NCBI GenBank assembly: GCA_035530615.1
Contig: DATKUL010000002.1
Location: forward strand, 744,001-808,000
DNA length: 64,000 nt
Reading direction: 5' to 3'
From: Candidatus Paceibacterota bacterium
GTDB taxonomy: Bacteria; Actinomycetota; Actinomycetes; Nanopelagicales; Nanopelagicaceae
Shown here: positions 27,822 through 34,722 of the stretch, piece by piece
Layout: the number at the start of each line of letters is the position of its first letter
Numbering within the stretch: position 1 is the first letter of the stretch
The notes under the pieces: generated by a model
Databases searched by the model: none
Seen by the model: the letters and a program-made list of their open reading frames with translations, nothing else
What the model was told of the DNA's origin: nothing
Program-made: the position numbers and the translations under genes

Positions 27822-28045
27822 TGTTTTAACTTAAATCCTCTCGCTGACACTTTGCTCTTGGGTTTGAATTGCGTCTTTAATCCATTGATCTCGGCCTGAA
27901 GAGTCATGAGAATCCTTCGCACATCTTCTTCCGTGTATTCATAATTACTGCGATTTGAGAGATTGCCGATAATCCGTATCGAATCGATAGCCCGAGTAAC
28001 TCGAGATTCGGCGAGACGGACAAAATTGTCCCTTTTCGTGCTCAT
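27818..28045 (-). CDS. Small leader protein of the restriction island
   Basis: A 75-residue basic protein (AESRVTRAIDSIRIIGNLSNRSNYEYTEEDVRRILMTL), mainly helical. It is the first gene of the operon, overlaps the GHKL ATPase by 4 nt, and has a strong GAGGAGG site 7 nt before ATG. Small proteins of this composition recur at the head of GHKL-type restriction operons; a regulator (controller) role is plausible because a perfect inverted repeat lies just upstream. No HTH is obvious. Confidence 0.78.
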   Translation of the reverse strand: MSTKRDNFVRLAESRVTRAIDSIRIIGNLSNRSNYEYTEEDVRRILMTLQAEINGLKTQFKPKSKVSARGFKLKQ

Positions 28046-28058
28046 TCGGTGACCTCCT

Positions 28059-28096
28059 CATCCAAATATGCGCCAAATAGTAACCATATTTGGATG
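28059..28096. promoter_or_regulatory. 12-bp inverted-repeat operator of the restriction island
   Basis: CATCCAAATATG and CATATTTGGATG are perfect inverted arms separated by 14 nt, starting 14 nt before the small-protein ATG. An additional half-site CATATCTGG follows. This is the layout of a controller-type operator in restriction operons. Confidence 0.6.
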
Positions 28097-28399
28097 AATA
28101 TGTCAACATATCTGGGGAAAATAGGCCGATATGCTGCGCCTCCTTGACCCAGACCTACTTGAAGGCTTTCCCGACAACTTCAATCCGTCATACGTCTGTG
28201 ACGGAGTTTTCGGTGTGGGATATGGATCTGACGTGAAAGCCTCTGATGTCGGTCCCCCGAGTTGCATTCGACTTTCAAGCAGCAACTTCTAAGGAGAGGC
28301 AAATGGGGACAACTTACAAGCATCGATATCGAATAATTGAGGGGGCATGAGTTTTATGCAAGTACTCGTGGCATAACAGGGCCGTTCGTGAATGAAGCC
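28097..28399. other. Intergenic region with no firm gene
   Basis: The 303 nt between the operator and the next small ORF contain one plus-strand frame (28131-28292, 53 codons) that lacks a ribosome binding site and a recognisable product. I do not call it a gene. Confidence 0.4.
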
Positions 28400-28489
28400 T
28401 CATCTGAATTCCCTCTCCATGGCAGTTACTAATCCAACTGCACCAAAACGCTTAAGGAAATCGTCTCTATCCTTCTGGGTTAAAGCCAT
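28400..28489 (-). CDS. Possible 29-aa small protein
   Basis: An ATG at 28489 is preceded by GGAGA at 6 nt spacing. The 29-residue product begins MALTQKDRDDFLKRFGA, charged and helical. The signal and the composition suggest a translated peptide, but no homologue is recognised and a truncated remnant of a larger gene is equally likely. Confidence 0.35.
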   Translation of the reverse strand: MALTQKDRDDFLKRFGAVGLVTAMEREFR

Positions 28490-28704
28490 GGTGAATCTCC
28501 CTTGGTTGCTTAGGGATTCGGTTCTGATTCGAATCCGCATTCCGTAAATCCTCAATTGCGAGGTTTACAGCCTGTCTTCCATCGGTTCCACCGGTGCGGT
28601 TGCCCGGTTGGCGTGGAGCAAGCCGAAGGGCTTTGCGCTCCAAAACCTTCTTCTGCAAGGCGCGAGCCTTGGACAGTTTGTGTCACACCTTTTGTGCGAC
28701 AAAG

Positions 28705-28815
28705 AGAAGATAACACCTGGGAGTGACAGAGCTCTACTGCAGTCATTGGAGTGTCGGTGGCCTCTGCTACCTTTTCAATTGCTCAAGAAGTGAGTCACAA
28801 GCCCTCTGGCTGACG
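28705..28815 (+). repeat. Leader-repeat copy A (truncated)
   Basis: This ~110-nt stretch matches the start of the structured leaders at 29.88 and 34.72 kb, including TTTTCAATTGCTCAAGAAGT and CCCTCTGGCTGAC, and stops just before the conserved hairpin GCCAACC. What follows is the 3' end of the first Abi gene. It is a broken copy of the leader. Confidence 0.75.
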
Positions 28816-28824
28816 CCAAATTCG

Positions 28825-29472
28825 TTATGGTCTTTCTGCCAGTAATTGCAGGACGCGGGAATTATCGGCAGTCCATTGTGCGATAGCTGGCGAAATGGCG
28901 TACAGGACTTCTATGCAGATTTGGAAGTCGCGAGCAATATCACGGCGGTGGATAGGCTCATGGTGGGCGATGCGGTTGCGCAAGATATTGAGGTGGTGCA
29001 CTCGAGTAAAGATGTATTCGGGTTGTCCGGTTGGCGCATTGGGGAAACTGAAGCGAAGCGCGTTCCGCCAGAGTGTGTCTTTGTAACGCTTAGTGAGAAG
29101 TGAGCGCCAAAACCCCAATGTCAACTCAGCCACAATATTTGGATGCAGCATTGGCTTCGCGTGCTTGGTTACGTAAAATTCTGCCTTAATAATTTCAAAC
29201 TTACGCTCAGGGGAAATATCTAAAAACACCTCATGAAACCAACTACCTGCATTACCGAGAGTAACGTTTAGAGTTTGTAGCTCAACATCCATGGCACTAC
29301 GCATAAAGATTTCTGTATCTGCAATAATTTCCCATAGTGCAGACGAAAGGCACTTATTCCATAGGTACAACTTCACGGCGCGAGAAGAATCATGATTGGA
29401 GTCGCGGAGAAAGGTCCGAAAATGATCGGCACCGATCTGAGTTATCAACTCATCAAGATTTGTTGTTGACAA
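28825..29472 (-). CDS. Abi-like HEPN protein 1 (Abi_2 family)
   Basis: A 215-residue Abi_2-type protein. The C-terminal half has GFWRSLLTK, PEYIFTRVHHLNILRNRIAHHEP, and the HEPN-type RNase motif R-x4-H (RNRIAH) around residues 163-168. HEPN proteins of this group act as RNA-cleaving abortive-infection toxins. The start is taken as TTG 29472, with GGAGGAG just upstream: in all three paralogues the start codon is 34 nt from the 37-nt hairpin. The in-frame ATG farther upstream lies inside the hairpin and is not favoured. The tandem hairpins may be its regulatory RNA or operator. Confidence 0.87.
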   Translation of the reverse strand: MSTTNLDELITQIGADHFRTFLRDSNHDSSRAVKLYLWNKCLSSALWEIIADTEIFMRSAMDVELQTLNVTLGNAGSWFHEVFLDISPERKFEIIKAEFYVTKHAKPMLHPNIVAELTLGFWRSLLTKRYKDTLWRNALRFSFPNAPTGQPEYIFTRVHHLNILRNRIAHHEPIHRRDIARDFQICIEVLYAISPAIAQWTADNSRVLQLLAERP

Positions 29473-29505
29473 GTCTCCTCCATAGCGTAGAATATGTACC
29501 CAATA

Positions 29506-29542
29506 CCCCGGTGGGCCCCTGACGAAAGTCATGCTGCCGGGG
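29506..29542 (+). repeat. 37-nt Abi-associated hairpin, copy a
   Basis: CCCCGG...CCGGGG outer stem with an inner TGAC-GAAA-GTCA hairpin closed by a GNRA tetraloop, followed by a T-rich run. It lies 34 nt from the Abi 1 start, the distance seen in all three loci. Confidence 0.85.
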
Positions 29543-29570
29543 TTTTATTTTTATATCCTTTATGCGCGCG

Positions 29571-29607
29571 CCCCGGTAGGCCCCTGATCCAAGTTATGCT
29601 GCCGGGG
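29571..29607 (+). repeat. 37-nt Abi-associated hairpin, copy b
   Basis: A diverged copy, 65 nt from copy a. The outer stem is intact (CCCCGG/CCGGGG); the inner hairpin is TGAT-CCAA-GTTA, still able to pair with one G-T. Tandem copies a and b resemble the c/d pair at the second locus, spaced 66 nt. Confidence 0.8.
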
Positions 29608-29627
29608 CTTTGTAATTCCCTAACGGA

Positions 29628-29870
29628 TTATGGGCTCGCAAGTAGAAAATGCGATTGATAAAAGATAACGCCGTGCAAAGGGCAACATCTGTGTATTGAA
29701 TCTAAATCATGAAGTCGATATCTTCTTAAGGAACTCTTTGCCCCGCCATGTTTGAACGTTTCCTTGTTGGCGCAGATGATTAACAAGTCACGGGCGCGGG
29801 GAATAGCGGTGTAGAGCATCTCCTTCTTCTGATCTTCAATTTTCCAACCTTGGAGTGACAGGCCTCTACT
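29628..29870 (-). pseudogene. Remnant of a superfamily 1 helicase C-terminus
   Basis: The minus frame reads GWKIEDQKKEMLYTAIPRARDLLIICANKETF. The part EMLYTAIPRARDLLIIC resembles helicase motif VI of UvrD/RecD-type helicases (LxYTAITRAR). The rest of the protein is absent upstream. The 3' 65 nt share sequence with 43786-43860 next to the third Abi locus, so this DNA travelled with the hairpin. Confidence 0.5.
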
Positions 29871-29878
29871 ACAGTCCT

Positions 29879-30038
29879 TGGAATGTCAGTGGCGCCTGCT
29901 ATCTTTTCAATTGCTCAAGAAGTGAGTCATAAGCCCTCTGGCTGACTCGCTGCCAACCGCGTCCTTCGCACACGGTGGTTCCAGAGGAAGAGCTGCTCGG
30001 AGGCAAAAGGCATCCGAGAAGAGCGAGAGGTATCTGCA
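29879..30038 (+). ncRNA. Structured leader element, copy B
   Basis: A 160-nt element nearly identical in its first 95 nt to 34723-34818. Paired elements include CCTCTGG with CCAGAGG, ACCG with CGGT inside it, and a downstream CTCGGA.../TCCGAG hairpin that covaries with the other copy (CTCGGGCAC.../GTGCGCGAG). The ribosome binding site GAGAGG lies right after it, 8 nt before the ATG. The layout is that of a cis-regulatory RNA such as a riboswitch; the central GCCAACC...GGTGG recalls the SAM-clan core, but this is not proven. Confidence 0.6.
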
Positions 30039-30236
30039 ATGGGAAGACTTATTCCGACCGGTATTTCAAAAAACGGACACAAATTTGAACTTGACTATTC
30101 GGTGGTAACTGGCGTCACCCGGTGTTTCGCTACGTGCGCCTGCGGCTTTGCAGAGGAACTCCACAGTTTTCGAAATCCAGGAGGAACAAAAGAAGTTCAA
30201 CTCATCTGGGAAAAACACACCAATGCAACGAAGTAA
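30039..30236 (+). CDS. Small Cys-containing protein downstream of leader B
   Basis: A 65-residue protein with CFATCACGFAEE (Cys-x3-Cys-x-Cys-Gly) in the middle, possibly metal-binding. Start: ATG at 30039, GAGAGG at 8 nt. It is the only cargo between leader B and the terminator-like hairpin at 30232. Unknown function. The stop codon lies inside the hairpin. Confidence 0.55.
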   Translation: MGRLIPTGISKNGHKFELDYSVVTGVTRCFATCACGFAEELHSFRNPGGTKEVQLIWEKHTNATK

Positions 30237-30269
30237 CGCTCCCTTCAATGAATTGAGCGGAGCGTTACT
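30232..30269. terminator. Terminator-like hairpin ending the leader-B module
   Basis: AGTAACGCTCC pairs with GGAGCGTTACT, with an inner CAAT/ATTG. There is no T-run after it; GGTGATGTG follows, as in the second copy at 36508-36552. It marks the 3' end of the module and overlaps the stop codon. Confidence 0.65.
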
Positions 30270-30301
30270 GGTGATGTGAGTAATTACAAATTTGAATCGA
30301 G

Positions 30302-31597
30302 CTAGGAGGTTGATCCGGTAGCTTCAAGCGATTTTTTGCAAGAGGTAACTCGTCCGGCAACACCATCAACCAGCCGCCCAGGCAAAGCGCTCTTGAGGCT
30401 TAGAACTGAGTCGGTGCTAGTGGCCATTGCAAAAGCATCGGGTGCTTTTTCGACTATCTCCCTAGCGCGAGCGCGGACAGTCTCCTCAGACATTCCTAAG
30501 TCAGAGGCGAGAATCTTCCAGGCAGATGGTCTTATCTCAACTCCGTAGCCACCCCCGAATTTCATCGCGAGTTTTATCTCCCTTCTCTTATAGTCATACG
30601 GCAGCGTGGATGAGATGTCGTAGAGCGGAGCCAGAGCGACGTCATTACTTCCGATCAACATCGAGTAGTTCTTTCCGTGCGCATCTGTTGCACACAAGAG
30701 CCAATTCCAGACCAGAGCGTCTAAAAACTTCCCTATTGAGTCAGCACTTCTTGTTGCAGGTATAACAATTCGCATCAAGTTGGCGATGGCTTTGGGCGAC
30801 GGCCCGCCACTCTCCTGATATTTCTTCAATGGATGCAATCCAAGGGCTTGGCACATATCTTCTTGGTGCAGGCGGATCTGCTGCCCGTTTATTTCTGTCC
30901 TGTCGTAGCGCCGCACAAAAAGTGCGGTTTGATCTTCGAACCCGTGTATTTCTGTCGCAACGGCGTCGATGCCAGCGTTCCTTGCGGCACTGAGGCAAAG
31001 GTGTTCGTTTAGGTCGTGGGAGTCCAATCCCTTGATCGCTGGTTTGACTATGTGGGTCGTCGCAGTTGAACCGTTTGGGCGCCCCCATCTTTGCCCATCC
31101 CAGAGCAACGCTGTTTTTGACTGTGCTCCCGCAAGACTGAACCTGCCGGGGGGATTCGTCCCAAGCCAGTCAGTGGCATCCGCCTTTAGATTACGAATCA
31201 AGGTGGCCATCTCGGTATCACTCAACCAATCACTCTGATTTGGTCTAGCAATAAAGTCATCAATCCGTTCGGGTCTCACAAAGGAGAATGCCCCCGGACA
31301 ATCTTCTCCGACGGGGGATCCAAGCAGTCCAAATGGCTTCCGTTCCCTCACCCCAAAATCTATGCGCCACTTTTCCAGCACATTCGGATCATCCGGCAGT
31401 AGGCCCCAAAGCCAGTTTTCCAGAGCAGCACCTTTGTACGATGAGCTCTCGAGCGGCATCATCGTAGATAGTGGTACTGCATGGATATCGGCGCGGTAGG
31501 CGTCATCGAATCGGATTTCGAGTTCTCCGCCCGAGTGCAGAATCAACTCCCCAACTACGTGATTTTGGTAGATGACGTGAAGGCTGCCAGTCGTCAT
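30302..31597 (-). CDS. hipA: HipA-family kinase toxin no. 2
   Basis: A 431-residue HipA. Landmarks: the N-terminal domain ending around residue 100, FSLAGAQSKTALLW (nucleotide loop, near residue 150), the catalytic segment ATDAHGKNYSMLI (near residue 300) and LAPLYDISSTLPY. It is a different subfamily from HipA at 502 (only the core motifs agree), so two unrelated HipBA modules are present. It overlaps its antitoxin gene by 4 nt. Confidence 0.93.
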   Translation of the reverse strand: MTTGSLHVIYQNHVVGELILHSGGELEIRFDDAYRADIHAVPLSTMMPLESSSYKGAALENWLWGLLPDDPNVLEKWRIDFGVRERKPFGLLGSPVGEDCPGAFSFVRPERIDDFIARPNQSDWLSDTEMATLIRNLKADATDWLGTNPPGRFSLAGAQSKTALLWDGQRWGRPNGSTATTHIVKPAIKGLDSHDLNEHLCLSAARNAGIDAVATEIHGFEDQTALFVRRYDRTEINGQQIRLHQEDMCQALGLHPLKKYQESGGPSPKAIANLMRIVIPATRSADSIGKFLDALVWNWLLCATDAHGKNYSMLIGSNDVALAPLYDISSTLPYDYKRREIKLAMKFGGGYGVEIRPSAWKILASDLGMSEETVRARAREIVEKAPDAFAMATSTDSVLSLKSALPGRLVDGVAGRVTSCKKSLEATGSTS

Positions 31598-31941
31598 TTT
31601 TGCTTGCCTAAGATCTCATTCAGATCAATCTGCAGTAGCTTCCGCTGGCCTACCGAATGCTTTGTATCCACGTACTTACCTGTACTCACATCCGTCGGAG
31701 GGGTTCTATCGACGATTACCAGGTCGAGTCCTAATGTATCGATCAACCGCAATACGAGTTCTAACTCTGCCCGAGAACTCCCTTTCTCGAATGTTGAAAT
31801 CCATTTCCTTGAAACGCCAGCCTGATTTGCGAGTTCGGTTTGAGTAAGTCCCAACTCGTGTCTCCTCGCGAGCACCCTAGATCGAATGCTGTTTATCGAC
31901 CGAATTGTCTTCACTGATCCAAGACCGCTATTCGAACTCAT
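31594..31941 (-). CDS. hipB: HipB-like XRE antitoxin no. 2
   Basis: A 115-residue HTH protein; residues 24-75 contain RRHELGLTQTELANQAGVSR, a Cro/C1 HTH. The C-terminus is the toxin-binding part. A GGAGGG site lies just upstream of ATG 31941. Four identical-type palindromic operators spaced 27 nt apart start 14 nt upstream, indicating strong cooperative autoregulation. Confidence 0.91.
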   Translation of the reverse strand: MSSNSGLGSVKTIRSINSIRSRVLARRHELGLTQTELANQAGVSRKWISTFEKGSSRAELELVLRLIDTLGLDLVIVDRTPPTDVSTGKYVDTKHSVGQRKLLQIDLNEILGKQK

Positions 31942-31955
31942 CGGATACCCTCCTT

Positions 31956-32054
31956 TGTAACCACTTGGTTACAATATCACAATGTAACCACTTGGTTACA
32001 ATATCACAATGTAACCATTTGGTGTCAGAAATCAAATGTAACCACTTGGTGTCA
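31956..32054. promoter_or_regulatory. Four operators on a 27-bp period upstream of hipB2
   Basis: Sites at 31956, 31983, 32010 and 32037 have the form TGTAACC-AYTT-GG(T/G)... The first two are perfect palindromes (TGTAACC/GGTTACA); the last two are degenerate in the right arm (GGTGTCA). The period is exactly 27 bp, so they lie about 2.5 helical turns apart on alternating faces. Nothing is seen in 32055-32250. Confidence 0.9.
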
Positions 32055-32250
32055 AAAGTATTTGCCACACTCTTCGCGGTCTCTTTGAAGGTCCCTTGCG
32101 TCATCCCTGTCGGCTGGAGCGTTCTGACATTGCTAGGACAGCCTGCGAAGCCATTAGCGGATTCACATGGATTGCGTTGAGTACAAATTCTGGAGGACGT
32201 TGGGTAGTAATACCGACCGGCACTGCTGTGAAGAACAAGATGTGTTCTCC

Positions 32251-32772
32251 CTATTTGGGCTTTTGAATTGTGCCGGTATCCGGCTTTCGTACCTTTTGCA
32301 GAAGGCTTAAGTAGTCACTCGGCAACGCATCCTCTGAGGCGTCGTACAAATCATCTAGAGCCCTGTACTGCTGCTCTTTACGTGCTGCCCGGTATTTTAA
32401 AACTTGGTCAATGGAAATTCTTCGATGTCTTCCGACCAGTTCAAATTCGATCAAACCCTTTTCCAGTAGTGAAATGAGAGTGGGACGGCTGATGCCGATG
32501 ATATTTGCCGCCTCTTGCGTTGTGAGCATGGCCGCTTGTGGAGCGACCGTTACGGCCATTCCCTTTTTCATAACTTCCACCACCTGTACTAATACTTGAT
32601 AGAACTCCTCCGGCAGTTGTACCTGTTCGCCAACCTTCGCGCCAACAAGCAGGTAGCGCTGTGGAAAAGACTTTCCTTTTCCAACTTGAAAGGCAGCCAG
32701 GAAATTGGAGACTACTTCCAACTCCTTTGCGGACTGCGGGAGGTAGGTCTCTGCCTTCATTGATGCTTCCAT
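32251..32772 (-). CDS. Excisionase/antitoxin-type DNA-binding protein, apparently orphan
   Basis: A 173-residue protein with a MerR/excisionase-like HTH (MLTTQEAANIIGISRPTLIS, residues 84-103, and the wing LVGRHRRISIDQVLKY). Proteins like this usually precede a PIN toxin gene. Here no toxin follows; the next minus-strand gene is hipB2 with its operators. So it is either an orphan antitoxin or a regulator. The N-terminal half (residues 1-80) is unclassified. Confidence 0.75.
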   Translation of the reverse strand: MEASMKAETYLPQSAKELEVVSNFLAAFQVGKGKSFPQRYLLVGAKVGEQVQLPEEFYQVLVQVVEVMKKGMAVTVAPQAAMLTTQEAANIIGISRPTLISLLEKGLIEFELVGRHRRISIDQVLKYRAARKEQQYRALDDLYDASEDALPSDYLSLLQKVRKPDTGTIQKPK

Positions 32773-33001
32773 GGCGGATCCTTTCTATTCGCAGTAATCG
32801 TAACACATTGCGGATATTGTGATTACTTAAAGAATCCCTAGCGCGCTACTGAACTGAGCCCCTGAAGTTGGAGCCTCTCTTTGAAAGTCTCGGCCGTATT
32901 CCGGTACCTGAGGGGCAGTAATCCGCATGCAGCACGCGTCAAATTCGTAAGCCAGCGCAACTCTTCAGTTGGATGAAAACGAACCCCGAGTAAGCCTCGT
33001 T

Positions 33002-33057
33002 AACAGAGTATAGTATGTTATTATAACTCGATTAAACAGTGTATAGGCTGTTATTAT
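33002..33057. promoter_or_regulatory. Direct-repeat palindromic operators of the second mobile-mystery module
   Basis: AACAGAGTATAGTATGTT and AACAGTGTATAGGCTGTT, each an imperfect AACAg/cTGTT palindrome, start 33 nt apart, just before the HTH gene. They are likely its binding sites. Positions 32773-33001 show nothing else. Confidence 0.65.
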
Positions 33058-33070
33058 GCAGGAGGCACAA

Positions 33071-33544
33071 GTGAAGCGACGAACTCGAGAAAAGGTACGC
33101 CGGAGCCTAGATATTCGATTCAAGAGCCTTCCGCCTGTCGCCACTTTCGCACCCCCACAACAAAGCTGGATTCGAGCCATACGCGAATCACTTGGCATGA
33201 GTGCGGCTGATCTTGGCTCCCGTATGGGCATAACGCCCCAATCGGTCCTTGCTCTTGAAATTTCAGAATCCGAAGGTCGAGTTCGAGTCGAATCCCTAAG
33301 TCGAGCCGCGGAGGCAATGGATTGCACTCTCGTCTACACCTTAATTCCGCGCGATGGATTGGAATCTAATGTACGACGCCAGGCGGAATCTGTCTTTGAA
33401 GAAACGATGAAGAAGGTGTCTCACTCCATGAAATTGGAGTCACAACAGAAGGCGCCTGACGCGTCAACAAGGCAGGAACTTGTATCTGAACTGATGAACT
33501 CAGGCGCACTTTGGCGCGCCTCCGCTTCGAGGAAGAGTAAGTGA
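33071..33544 (+). CDS. Mobile mystery protein A, copy 2 (HTH)
   Basis: A 157-residue HTH protein (RESLGMSAADLGSRMGIT; AAEAMDCTLVYTLIPR), clearly a paralogue of the protein at 12706. GTG at 33071 has AGGAGG 5 nt upstream and is preferred over the ATG at 33056, which lies before that site. Its stop overlaps the start of the partner gene (GTGA). Intact although its partner is broken. Confidence 0.88.
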   Translation: MKRRTREKVRRSLDIRFKSLPPVATFAPPQQSWIRAIRESLGMSAADLGSRMGITPQSVLALEISESEGRVRVESLSRAAEAMDCTLVYTLIPRDGLESNVRRQAESVFEETMKKVSHSMKLESQQKAPDASTRQELVSELMNSGALWRASASRKSK

Positions 33545-33821
33545 CCACACCGAACTTATTTGGTGGCCCGCCTGGATCGACTCCAGTGGAAGATGATCAC
33601 CGGCTCGCGTTGATTCATCCTTTTGTAAATGGGAACGGACGTCATACGCGGCTTGTGACAAATAAACTTCTATCCATTCTTGATGAACCAGAATTTACGT
33701 GGGCACGGGATTCACTCCAGGATGAGAAGGAGTTAAGACGTGCATATATATATCTGCATTACAAATTGCCGACTCGCAGAATGACTACAAAGAGTTATTG
33801 TCTTTTGCTCAAAGCCCCTAG
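33541..33821 (+). pseudogene. Mobile mystery protein B, copy 2, broken Fic gene
   Basis: It keeps the N-terminal signature FGGPPGSTPV and the Fic motif HPFVNGNGRHTR but lacks about 115 residues between them, an in-frame deletion. After a (AT)n run at 33743-33754 the frame shifts; the other frame reads on as SALQIADSQNDYKELLSFAQSP and stops at 33821, matching the C-terminus of the intact copy. The open frame continues artificially to 33891. So it is a doubly damaged gene. Confidence 0.85.
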
Positions 33822-33954
33822 TTCAATCAACTATTTCGCACTCGTTTTGGAAGTGTTAGGTGTGCATGCAATCGACCCACATCGAAATTAAATGGATCAG
33901 AGGCCTCACTCATCTCTGAAAGACATGCCGTTTCAGCAATCTAGCCGTGTCTGG

Positions 33955-34350
33955 CTAATTCTCGATCAGCCGTACAGGCCCCGGATGTCTCGATGCTTGC
34001 GCTAGATCACACGTCCATAATTCTGCGTCCTGAGTGATAGCGGTTCCACAAATCAACGCGTCTGCCAATTTCATTCCCTGCGTCGCCCGAATAATCGCCG
34101 CAGCGCGCGCCACGATGATCGTCACTGGCACGATTGACTTTACACCAAGTCGAATTTGCTTCTCCAGTTTCAGACCCTCTACCGAACCGCCCCTATACCC
34201 AGAAACCAAAGACTCAGAAAGCGTTGCGGAAGAAATAATGTAAACATTCTGAGTATTCTGTTTCAAAAGAAAAACCGTTCCTACATGAAATCTATCGGCG
34301 GTATTTAAAGTAGCGATTAATGCAGAGGTGTCTAGAAGTACTAACCCCAC
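33955..34350 (-). CDS. vapC: VapC-like PIN-domain toxin
   Basis: A 131-residue PIN protein: LLDTSALIATL (N-terminal Asp), SESLVSGYRGG (middle Glu), MKLADALICGTAITQDAELWTCD (C-terminal acidic cluster). Full-length and intact. It overlaps the shortened antitoxin gene (34341-34529) by 10 nt. Confidence 0.88.
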   Translation of the reverse strand: MGLVLLDTSALIATLNTADRFHVGTVFLLKQNTQNVYIISSATLSESLVSGYRGGSVEGLKLEKQIRLGVKSIVPVTIIVARAAAIIRATQGMKLADALICGTAITQDAELWTCDLAQASRHPGPVRLIEN

Positions 34351-34529
34351 TCTTCGCGGTCTTTTTGAAGGTCAAAATCATCAAAAAGTCGACCGCCAGC
34401 GCCAATGAGAGTGAGAATTGGATTCGGTTGACTAGCTTGGTTCGTATTCTTGGATACAGATTTAGTGGTACGTCTCTCAGGAGTTGTGGATTTCTTGCGA
34501 GGGCGCACTCTTTGCGCGGATTTCGTCAT
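34341..34529 (-). CDS. Shortened antitoxin lacking the AbrB core
   Basis: A 62-residue protein. Its C-terminus NPILTLIGAGGRLFDDFDLQKDREEWG aligns with NPIMSLFGAGNGIFDDLDWE of the antitoxin at 11133. The Arg/Lys/Thr N-terminus also aligns (RRTTKSVSKN against GRTTTTRLSSKN), but the ~35-residue AbrB DNA-binding core is gone. The toxin-binding tail is kept, so it could still neutralise the toxin while having lost autoregulation. Confidence 0.75.
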   Translation of the reverse strand: MTKSAQRVRPRKKSTTPERRTTKSVSKNTNQASQPNPILTLIGAGGRLFDDFDLQKDREEWG

Positions 34530-34634
34530 AGGAAGACGGTAGCACTAAGGATGATTCGGATGAAGGAGATATCTTCCTTTGTGTAGACACCCACCGGTTA
34601 CTTAGTGTGATGGATTCATGTCCTACAAACTTAA

Positions 34635-34708
34635 GGTGAGGGGGTAGGTCCGTATGTGGGCTTGGCAGTTGATAAAGCATCGTGCCAAGAAGGTTACCTC
34701 CCCCTCAC
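34635..34708. repeat. 74-nt direct repeat, left copy
   Basis: Starts GGTGAGGGGGTAGGT, ends ACCTCCCCCTCAC; the ends form a long stem and GCTTGGCA/TGCCAAG forms an inner stem, so each copy is a double-stem structure. It matches the copy at 36897-36970 except at a few positions. Confidence 0.9.
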
Positions 34709-34722
34709 AAAATCGCTGTTAA

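Noticed and set aside
29879-30038. A SAM riboswitch
   Set aside because: GCCAACC...GGTGG recalls the SAM core, but the stems cannot be matched to a known SAM class and the downstream genes have no methionine role. Left as an unclassified structured leader.
31956-32054. Regular 27-bp repeats as a CRISPR array
   Set aside because: Spacers are absent: the whole unit is repeated, the repeats are short palindromes and lie in a hipB promoter. No cas genes are near.
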